14,937 bases of DNA from an uncultured Bacilli bacterium. GTDB lineage: Bacteria; Bacillota_I; Bacilli_A; RF39; UBA660. The stretch lies in contig CAKOKF010000021.1 in assembly GCA_934090775.1 (NCBI GenBank), positions 1-14,937 on the forward strand, given 5' to 3'. A program made the position numbers and the translations under genes. Under the pieces are notes generated by a model. It made no database searches. It saw nothing but the letters and a program-made list of their open reading frames with translations, and was not told where the DNA came from. This document shows positions 7,813-14,149 of this stretch, piece by piece; position 1 is the first letter of the stretch; each line of letters begins with the position of its first letter.

Positions 7813-8679
7813 ATGATTATTTGTATTACCGGACCAACAGCCGTTGGCAAAACAGCTTTATCAATTGCACTAGCTCATAAATATAACGCTATAATTATTA
7901 ACTGCGATGCTATGCAAGTTTATCAAGGCTTAAATATAGGCACTGCTAAAATAACGGAAAGGGAAAAAGAAAACGTTCCTCATTATCTATTAGACTTTGT
8001 TCCTGTCGAAACTAATTATACAGTATTTGATTATCAAAAAGATGCAAGAAAGATTATAGAAAATCATCCAAATAATAATATCATTTTTGTGGGTGGAACC
8101 GGTTTGTATTTAAAAAGTGCCTTATATGATTATCGTTTTAGTGAAGAAAGTCTAGAAGATAAAAAGGATTATACTAATTATACCAATGAAGAATTATTAA
8201 AACTTTGCTTAGAAAAAGATCCAAATTGTAATATTCACGTTAATAATCGTAAACGTTTAGAGCGATTTCTAACTAAAGAAGCAAAAGAAGAAGTACCTTG
8301 TAAACCTCTTTATCAATTTATTAGTATTGGTTTAACAACTGATCGAGCTATTTTATATGATAAAATTAACAAAAGAGTTGATAAAATGATCACTGATGGT
8401 TTAATCGAAGAAGCAAAATATTACTATGACAAGAAAATATTTAGTAAAGCCTTAATGACGGGTATCGGCTATAAAGAATTATATCAATACTTTGCTAACA
8501 AAATAACTCTAGATGAAGCCATAGAGTTAATAAAGAAAAATAGTAGACACTATGCTAAAAGACAGTATACTTGGTTTAATCATCAAATGGATATTAAGTG
8601 GTTTAATACGAATTATACCGATTTTAATAAGACTATTAAAGAAGTAGAAGACTATATCGATGCTAAAAATAATAACTAA
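7813..8679 (+). CDS. miaA: tRNA dimethylallyltransferase MiaA
   Basis: MiaA transfers the dimethylallyl group to N6 of A37 in tRNAs that read U-starting codons. The 288-residue product has the P-loop GPTAVGKT (7-14), the tRNA/prenyl-binding CDAMQVYQGLNIGTAK (31-46, with D32), HYLLDFVPVETNYTVFDY, VGGTGLYLKSALY, the GIGYKEL segment and RQYTWFNHQ near the C terminus. It is a little shorter than the usual 300-315 residues, mainly in the helical insert (about 120-165) that contacts the tRNA. GGAGG at 7801-7805 precedes ATG 7813 by 7 bases. It follows mutL by 88 bases, a common mutL-miaA order. I see no terminator between them, so readthrough from the yqeG operon is likely. Confidence 0.95.
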   Translation: MIICITGPTAVGKTALSIALAHKYNAIIINCDAMQVYQGLNIGTAKITEREKENVPHYLLDFVPVETNYTVFDYQKDARKIIENHPNNNIIFVGGTGLYLKSALYDYRFSEESLEDKKDYTNYTNEELLKLCLEKDPNCNIHVNNRKRLERFLTKEAKEEVPCKPLYQFISIGLTTDRAILYDKINKRVDKMITDGLIEEAKYYYDKKIFSKALMTGIGYKELYQYFANKITLDEAIELIKKNSRHYAKRQYTWFNHQMDIKWFNTNYTDFNKTIKEVEDYIDAKNNN

Positions 8680-8843
8680 AATTAAACTAATAAATAACTG
8701 ATAATCATAATTATTTAAGTATCATTACATAAAAATAAAAAAAATCTTAAAATATTTCAAAAATATGTGAAAAAGTAATAAGAAAATGCAAAAAGCATAG
8801 TAAACATAAGAAAAAAAGAGTAAAATAAAAAAAGGTGATAAGG

Positions 8844-9368
8844 ATGAGATTATTTGTAATTGGGGGTAAAAGTGGCAGTGGCAAAACAACTCTAGCTAAA
8901 TTAATTAAAGAACATTACAATAAATTAGGTGAAAAAACCATAATTACCGAATTTTCTAAATATTTAAAATTATATGCCTATGAAATGATTTCTTGGCCTT
9001 GGGATTTAGAACATAAGCCTCGTTTATTTTTACAAAATATGGGGGAAAAAGTTCGTAGAGAGTTTGGTTACGATTTCTTCATTAAAAGAGTCTTTGATGA
9101 TATAGAAATATTTAAAGATTATTTTGATAATATCGTTATTGACGATGCAAGATTGGTTGAAGAAATTAAAGAAAGTAAATTTAGATATCCTGATTGTGTA
9201 ACTATCTATATTGAATCGAAAGAAGATAATGGATTGACCGATGAAGAAAAAAATCATGTAACCGAAAAAAATCTTGATGATTACTATGATTTTGATTATA
9301 ATATTAGATATGTTTCTTTAGAAAAGTTATCTAAAGAATTGGAAAGCATATTGGAGGAAGTAAAATGA
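8844..9368 (+). CDS. P-loop kinase, deoxynucleoside monophosphate kinase-like
   Basis: This 174-residue cytoplasmic P-loop protein has a Walker A GKSGSGKT (8-15) directly after the first strand, an LQNMGEKVRREFG segment (about 65-77) and IVIDDARLVEEI (about 99-110). The last two resemble the substrate-binding and Walker-B-like regions of phage T4-type deoxynucleoside monophosphate kinases. The kinase role and its substrate are inference; adenylate-kinase-like or other small kinases remain possible. AAGGTG at 8832-8837 serves ATG 8844 with 6 bases of spacing; a GTG at 8835 would remove that site. Its TGA overlaps the alaS ATG (ATGA), so the two are translationally coupled. The 164 bases upstream (8680-8843) are extremely A-rich, with no gene, clear promoter or terminator that I can see. 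Confidence 0.75.
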   Translation: MRLFVIGGKSGSGKTTLAKLIKEHYNKLGEKTIITEFSKYLKLYAYEMISWPWDLEHKPRLFLQNMGEKVRREFGYDFFIKRVFDDIEIFKDYFDNIVIDDARLVEEIKESKFRYPDCVTIYIESKEDNGLTDEEKNHVTEKNLDDYYDFDYNIRYVSLEKLSKELESILEEVK

Positions 9369-11107
9369 ATTTAAGAGAAGCATATATTAATTTTTTTGTA
9401 AGTAAAGGACATAAACAAATTCCAAGTGCCCCAGTTGTACCGGAAAATGATCCATCTGTTTTATTTAATACAGCTGGTATGCAACCCCTTGTACCTTATT
9501 TGATGGGCGAAGCTCATCCTTATGGTAAAAGATTATGTGATTACCAAAAATGTGTTCGTACTAACGATTTAGAAGAAGTTGGGGATACTACTCATCATAC
9601 TTTCTTCGAAATGCTTGGTAATTGGTCATTAGGTGACTATTTTAAAGATGAAGCTATTTCTTGGAGTTTTGAATTTTTAACAAAAGTTTTAAATATTCCT
9701 GTTGATAAGTTAGCTGTTACTGTATTTGCTGGTAATGACGATATTCCATTCGATGAAGTAAGCTACAATAAATGGTTAAGTTTAGGTATTCCAGCATCTC
9801 GTATTGTCAAAACAACTGAAGATAATTTTTGGATTGCCGGCGAAGCTGGACCATGTGGCCCTGATACAGAAATTTTTTATTTCCGTAGTGATGATGAAGT
9901 ACCAGCTACTTATGATTTAGATGATAATCGTTGGGTAGAAATTTGGAATAATGTTTTCATGCAATATTATAAAGATAAAAATGGTATTACTGAATTATCT
10001 CAAAAAAATGTTGATACCGGAATGGGTATCGAAAGAACAACAGCCATATTAGAAGGCGTTAACGATAACTATTTATCAAGCATTTGGACGGATATTATTA
10101 AGAAAATTGAAGAAATTTCCGGTTTATCTTATGTCGGTAATGAAAAATCAATGCGCATTATTGCTGATCATCTTCGTACTGCTGTCTTTATTTCGGCTGA
10201 TCCAGCCGGTATTAAGCCAAGTAATACTGATCAGGGCTATATTTTAAGAAGATTAATTAGACGTGCTATTCGTCATGCTAGAAATCTAAATATTGATATT
10301 AATAGTGATTGGGATGTTGAGATAGCCAAAATTATTTTGAAAAAATATCAACCATATTATCAAGAACTAGTTACTAATGAAAATACTGTTTTTGAAAATT
10401 TAACTAGCGAAAAGAAAAAATTTAGTCGCACATTAGAAAAAGGCTTAAAGGAATTTGCTAAATTAACTGAAGGTAAACAAATTGTAGATGGTATGACCGC
10501 TTTCCATTTGTTCGATACATTTGGTTTCCCATTAGAATTGACTTGTGAGATGGCTGCTGAAAAGGGCTTGACTGTTGATGTTGATGATTACAAAGCACGT
10601 TTTAAAGCTCATCAAGAACTATCAAGGACAGCTTCCGCTGGAAAATTTAAAGGCGGTTTAGCTGGTAATAGTGAAATAGAAACAAAGTATCATACAGCAA
10701 CTCATCTTTTAAATGCTGCTTTAAAAGTAGTAATTGGCCCAACAGTTCATCAAAAAGGTTCTAATATAACTGATGAAAGAATGCGTTTTGATTTTAGTTG
10801 TGATCATAAACTTACTGATGAAGAAAAGAAGCAAACCGAAGATTTAGTTAATAAATGGATTCAAGAAGATTTACCAGTTGTATGCAAAGAAATGAAAAAA
10901 GAAGATGCTATTAAGAGTGGTGCTGAATGTATGTTTATTGAAAAATATCCTGATATTGTAACTGTTTACGAAATTGGTGATGTTTCTCGTGAATTATGCG
11001 GTGGCCCTCATGTAAAACATACCGGAGAAATTGGTAAATTCAAAATCAAAAAAGAAGAAGCCTCAAGCGCTGGTATTCGTCGAATTAAAGCAATTATTGA
11101 AGATTAA
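9365..11107 (+). CDS. alaS: Alanyl-tRNA synthetase, short form
   Basis: AlaRS charges tRNA-Ala. The class II core is complete: NTAGMQPLVPYLMGE, QKCVRTNDLEEVGDTTHHTFFEMLGNWSLGDYF, GEAGPCGPDTEIFY, DTGMGIERT. The tRNA-binding helical region follows (RIIADHLRTAVFI and DQGYILRRLIRRAIRHARN). The editing site is present with zinc ligands H443 and H447 (HTATH) and C545 and H549 (CGGPH). At 580 residues it is far shorter than the usual 850-900. The beta-barrel subdomain normally placed between FxxHQELSR and HTATH is missing (only about 20 residues remain), and the protein stops just after the editing domain, without the C-Ala domain. The short form resembles AlaRS of Patescibacteria as I know them. 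GGAGG lies 8 bases upstream of ATG. No T-box precedes it. Confidence 0.93.
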   Translation: MNLREAYINFFVSKGHKQIPSAPVVPENDPSVLFNTAGMQPLVPYLMGEAHPYGKRLCDYQKCVRTNDLEEVGDTTHHTFFEMLGNWSLGDYFKDEAISWSFEFLTKVLNIPVDKLAVTVFAGNDDIPFDEVSYNKWLSLGIPASRIVKTTEDNFWIAGEAGPCGPDTEIFYFRSDDEVPATYDLDDNRWVEIWNNVFMQYYKDKNGITELSQKNVDTGMGIERTTAILEGVNDNYLSSIWTDIIKKIEEISGLSYVGNEKSMRIIADHLRTAVFISADPAGIKPSNTDQGYILRRLIRRAIRHARNLNIDINSDWDVEIAKIILKKYQPYYQELVTNENTVFENLTSEKKKFSRTLEKGLKEFAKLTEGKQIVDGMTAFHLFDTFGFPLELTCEMAAEKGLTVDVDDYKARFKAHQELSRTASAGKFKGGLAGNSEIETKYHTATHLLNAALKVVIGPTVHQKGSNITDERMRFDFSCDHKLTDEEKKQTEDLVNKWIQEDLPVVCKEMKKEDAIKSGAECMFIEKYPDIVTVYEIGDVSRELCGGPHVKHTGEIGKFKIKKEEASSAGIRRIKAIIED

Positions 11108-11136
11108 TTGACATTCGAAAAAATAAGCATTAAAAT
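11108..11136 (+). promoter_or_regulatory. Sigma-A type promoter of the T-box aspS-asnS operon
   Basis: TTGACA (11108-11113) is a perfect -35 element starting at the base after the alaS stop codon. After a 17-base spacer comes TAAAAT (11131-11136), a five-of-six match to the -10 consensus. The transcript would start near 11143, just 5' of T-box stem I. This is the best promoter in the window. Confidence 0.8.
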
Positions 11137-11142
11137 AACAAT

Positions 11143-11348
11143 ATAAATATTTTGGAAAGAGTAGTAAAAGTTACTTTAAAAAGAGAGTTTGCGGTAGGTG
11201 AGAGCAAATTAAAGCCTTTTGTGAAAAACAACCAATTTAAAAATATTTCGTCAAATCGCGTTAAGATTATTAAAGGTAGAAAATTTCTATGAAGTAGGAT
11301 GGCACCGCGTTATAAACGCTCCTACAAATATAGAAATTTTTTCGTTTT
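11143..11348 (+). promoter_or_regulatory. T-box riboswitch, asparagine specifier (AAC)
   Basis: T-box leaders bind uncharged tRNA and let transcription continue. Stem I folds by eye: TTGG (11152-11155) with CCAA (11232-11235), AAAAG (11166-11170) with CTTTT (11216-11220), CTTTAA (11174-11179) with TTAAAG (11209-11214), then AGAGAG (11182-11187) and TTTGC/GCAAA enclosing the distal loop GGTAGGTGAGA (11193-11203). The specifier loop has AGTA on the 5' side and GTGAAAAACAA (11221-11231) on the 3' side. AAC at 11227-11229 followed by A is the best specifier. The T-box sequence AGGATGGCACCGCG is at 11296-11309. Its variable base is C, which pairs with a G discriminator, as in tRNA-Asn and tRNA-Asp. 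Antiterminator: GTAGGA/TCCTAC and GCGTT/AACGC flank the 7-base bulge TGGCACC. Confidence 0.93.
11281..11348 (+). terminator. T-box terminator helix enclosing the antiterminator
   Basis: AAATTTCTAT (11281-11290) is perfectly complementary to ATAGAAATTT (11330-11339), which runs into TTTTTTCGTTTT. This 10-bp helix would enclose the entire antiterminator element (11294-11325) rather than compete for its 3' strand as in textbook T-boxes. A small alternative hairpin, TAGAA (11277-11281) with TTCTA (11285-11289), would occupy the 5' strand and could release the terminator. The pairing is seen directly; the switching model is inference. Confidence 0.65.
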
Positions 11349-11364
11349 AGAAAGTAGGAAAAAC

Positions 11365-12678
11365 ATGAAAAAATTATATGTAAATGAATTACAACAACAT
11401 TTAAATGAAAAAATTACATTTGAAGGTTTTGTTGATACTATAAGAGATAAAAAATGGGTTATGTTTGTCATCTTAAGAGATTCTAAAGGCAAAGTTCAAA
11501 TGACAATTGAAAAGAGCGAAGAAAAAAATGCGCCTTTATTAGAAATTATGAGCAATACAACTATTGATTCGGTTATCAAAGTTGAAGGAATTTTAAAAGA
11601 AAACGAAGCTGTTAAACTTGGTGGTATGGAATTAATCCCTGATACTATCGAAGTTGTAAGTAAAGCTGAAGCTTTACCATTTGATTATAATAATTTAGAT
11701 GGTGTTTCCATTGATACTCGTTTAGATTATCGTTTTTTAGATTTAAGAAACGAAAAAAATATGTTAGTTCGTCAAATTGAATCTTGCATGGTAGGCGCCA
11801 TGCGTGATTACTTATATCAAGAAGATTTTACTGAGATTCATACACCTAAATTAATTGGTGCTGCTTCGGAATCAGGTAGCGAAGTCTTTGAAGTAAAATA
11901 TTTTGATCGCAAAGCTTATCTTGCTCAATCACCACAATTTTATAAACAAATGGCGATGGCCGCTGGTATGAGTAAAATCTTTGAAGTAGCGCCTGCTTTC
12001 CGTGCTGAAAATTCTAATACTAATCGTCATGCCACGGAATTCACTTCATTTGACTTAGAATTTAGTTATATTGATTCTTATGAAGACGTTATGGATATGG
12101 AAGAAAATTTGCTAATTGCTGGTTTAACTAAAGTTAAAGAAAAGTATGGTGATAAAATTAAAGAAGTATTTGGTAAAGAAGTAATTGTTCCTTCTAAACC
12201 ATTTCCAAGAATTAAATTACAAGACTTATATAACGAATTGCAAACAAAATATAATTTTGTAATTCCAACGGAAGATGTTGGCGATTTAAATGCCGAAGCC
12301 GAAAAATTAGCTTATAAATACGCTATGGATAAATATAACAGTGAATTCTTATTTATAACTGATTATTCTAAAACAAAGAGAGCTTTCTATCATATGCGTA
12401 AAAATGATATTCCTCAAGGTTACGATTTAATTTGGCGTGGTTCTGAAATCACAACTGGTGCCCAAAGAGAACATCGTTATGATATTTTAAAAGCTCAAGC
12501 TGCCGAAAAAGGACTGGGCGAAGATGTTAAATTCTATCTAGAATTCTTTAAATATGGTTGTCCTCCTCATGGTGGTTTCGCTGTTGGCGTCGATCGTTTA
12601 ACTATGCTTTTACTTGGTCTTCCATCTGTTAAAGAAACTCAATTCTTATTTAGAGGACCTAATCGTCTAGAACCATAA
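11365..12678 (+). CDS. aspS: Aspartyl-tRNA synthetase, short archaeal/eukaryotic-type
   Basis: This class IIb synthetase of 437 residues charges tRNA with aspartate. An N-terminal OB-fold anticodon domain (about 1-100) precedes the catalytic domain, which has QSPQFYKQ, motif 2 FRAENSNTNRHATEFTSFDLE (R213) and motif 3 GGFAVGVDRL (R411). The EFTSFDLE and QSPQ sequences indicate aspartate rather than asparagine. It lacks the GAD insertion of bacterial AspRS (about 590 residues) and resembles the archaeal/eukaryotic AspS2 form known from some Firmicutes. Such enzymes may be non-discriminating, making Asp-tRNA-Asn. The real start is ATG 11365, after the leader. An in-frame ATG at 11299 belongs to the conserved T-box sequence. 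It is cotranscribed with asnS. Confidence 0.9.
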   Translation: MKKLYVNELQQHLNEKITFEGFVDTIRDKKWVMFVILRDSKGKVQMTIEKSEEKNAPLLEIMSNTTIDSVIKVEGILKENEAVKLGGMELIPDTIEVVSKAEALPFDYNNLDGVSIDTRLDYRFLDLRNEKNMLVRQIESCMVGAMRDYLYQEDFTEIHTPKLIGAASESGSEVFEVKYFDRKAYLAQSPQFYKQMAMAAGMSKIFEVAPAFRAENSNTNRHATEFTSFDLEFSYIDSYEDVMDMEENLLIAGLTKVKEKYGDKIKEVFGKEVIVPSKPFPRIKLQDLYNELQTKYNFVIPTEDVGDLNAEAEKLAYKYAMDKYNSEFLFITDYSKTKRAFYHMRKNDIPQGYDLIWRGSEITTGAQREHRYDILKAQAAEKGLGEDVKFYLEFFKYGCPPHGGFAVGVDRLTMLLLGLPSVKETQFLFRGPNRLEP

Positions 12679-12709
12679 AATAAGAAGAAAAAAAGAAAGG
12701 AACATAAAA

Positions 12710-14077
12710 ATGGATATTAAAGATATAACAAAAGACCTAATTGGTCAAGAAATTACAATATGTGGATGGGTAAAAAATCATCGTAAACAAGCCACTTTTG
12801 GCTTTATTAACCTTTTTGATGGTACTTGTACAAACAGTTTGCAAGTTGTTTATGATAATACTTTAAAAGATTTTGAAGAAATTGGCCATATTCATATTGG
12901 CTCATCTATCAAAGTTATTGGTACTGTAAAGAAAAGTGAAGGCAAAGGTCAAGATATTGATTTAGTAGCTAGTGAGGTAATTTTATTAGGAGATTGCCCG
13001 GAAGATTATCCCATTCAGCCAAAAAGACATACTTTAGAATATTTAAGAAGTATTGCTTATTTACGTCCTCGTACTAATACTTTTCAATCAGTATTTAGAA
13101 TAAGAAGTGCTGCTGCTCAAAGCATTCATGAATATTTCCGTAAAAATAATTATTTGTATGTTCATACTCCTTTAATTACGACTGCGGATTGTGAAGGTTC
13201 CGATCAAATGTTTAAACTTACAACTTTTGATTTAAATAACGTGCCAATGAAAGATGGCAAAGCTGATATGTCTAAAGATCTTTTTGGACGTACGGCATTC
13301 ATTACTGGTAGTGGCCAACTTCATGGTGAAACTTTTGCTCATGCTTTTAAAAAGATTTATACTTTTGGCCCAACTTTTAGAACGGAAAATTCTAATACCA
13401 AGACTCATGCTAACGAATTTTGGATGATCGAACCGGAAATTTGCTTTTGTGACTTAGACCAACTTATGGATATTGAAGAAGATTTCTTAAAATACATTGT
13501 AAATTATATTTTAACTAATTGTGCTGAAGATATTGAATTTTTAGATAAATTTGTTTCAAAAGGTTTAAAAGAAAAATTAGAAAAGTTAGTAAATAGTAAA
13601 TTTACAAGAATTGACCATAAAGATGTTATTGATATTTTAAAGAAAGCTCCTGTTAAATGGGAATTTACTCCGGAATATGGTGAAGATATCGCCAAAGAAC
13701 ATGAAAGATATATTACGGAATATTTTGATGGTCCTGTATTTATTAAAAATTGGCCAAAAGATATTAAAGCTTACTATATGAAGGTAAATAGCGATAACCA
13801 AACAGTGGCTGCTGTTGATTTAGAAGTGCCAGGTTGTGGTGAATTAATGGGCGGTTCGCAAAGAGAAGAAAATTACGAAAAATTAGTAAATCGTATGACT
13901 GAACTTAACGTTAATAGACAAGATATTGAATGGTATCTAAATCTAAGAAAATATGGCACAACTGTCCATTCTGGTTTTGGTATGGGATTTGAAAGATTAA
14001 TTATGTATCTAACTGGTATGGAAAACATCCGTGATGTTATTCCTTATCCTCGTACTCCTGGTTCTTGCGAATATTAA
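12710..14077 (+). CDS. asnS: Asparaginyl-tRNA synthetase
   Basis: AsnRS joins asparagine to tRNA-Asn. The 455-residue length and sequence are typical of bacterial AsnRS. An OB-fold (about 1-105, GQEITICGWVKNHRKQATFGFI) is followed by the class IIb catalytic domain with GSGQLHGE, motif 2 FRTENSNTKTHANEFWMIEPE (R224), MGGSQREENYEKL and motif 3 GFGMGFERLIMYLTGM. The EFWMIEPE and GSGQLHGE sequences separate it from AspRS. AAAGGAA lies about 10 bases before ATG 12710. It lies 31 bases after aspS with no terminator between, so both should be under the T-box. Direct charging of tRNA-Asn would make a transamidation route unnecessary for asparagine. Confidence 0.96.
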   Translation: MDIKDITKDLIGQEITICGWVKNHRKQATFGFINLFDGTCTNSLQVVYDNTLKDFEEIGHIHIGSSIKVIGTVKKSEGKGQDIDLVASEVILLGDCPEDYPIQPKRHTLEYLRSIAYLRPRTNTFQSVFRIRSAAAQSIHEYFRKNNYLYVHTPLITTADCEGSDQMFKLTTFDLNNVPMKDGKADMSKDLFGRTAFITGSGQLHGETFAHAFKKIYTFGPTFRTENSNTKTHANEFWMIEPEICFCDLDQLMDIEEDFLKYIVNYILTNCAEDIEFLDKFVSKGLKEKLEKLVNSKFTRIDHKDVIDILKKAPVKWEFTPEYGEDIAKEHERYITEYFDGPVFIKNWPKDIKAYYMKVNSDNQTVAAVDLEVPGCGELMGGSQREENYEKLVNRMTELNVNRQDIEWYLNLRKYGTTVHSGFGMGFERLIMYLTGMENIRDVIPYPRTPGSCEY

Positions 14078-14080
14078 AAT

Positions 14081-14137
14081 AAAAAAAGATTAGATTCTAA
14101 ACTACTTTTAAGTAGATGAAGAAATCTAATCTTTTTT
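14081..14137. terminator. Bidirectional terminator between asnS and the VirD4-like gene
   Basis: GATTAGATT (14088-14096) pairs with AATCTAATC (14123-14131), flanked by an A-run (14082-14087) and a T-run (14132-14137) that extend the stem to 15 pairs. The flanking runs make it a terminator in both directions, for asnS and for the convergent minus-strand gene. The loop holds a second hairpin, CTACT/AGTAG. Confidence 0.85.
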
Positions 14138-14149
14138 GTTTAATAAAAT

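Noticed and set aside
8835..8843. GTG start adding three residues to the P-loop kinase
   Set aside because: The GTG is part of the AAGGTG ribosome binding site for ATG 8844.
8680..8843. A-rich gap as a promoter or small RNA
   Set aside because: No convincing -10/-35 pair, stable hairpin or T-run is visible; only a tiny ATGC/GCAT inverted repeat is present.
9030..9257. Minus-strand 75-residue frame opposite the kinase gene
   Set aside because: It is Phe/Ile-rich, as expected for the complement of an AT-rich coding strand, and has no start context.
11161..11174. Local GTAG/TTAC hairpin at the foot of the T-box
   Set aside because: It is four pairs including a G-T, and conflicts with the much better stem I pairing (AAAAG/CTTTT and CTTTAA/TTAAAG).
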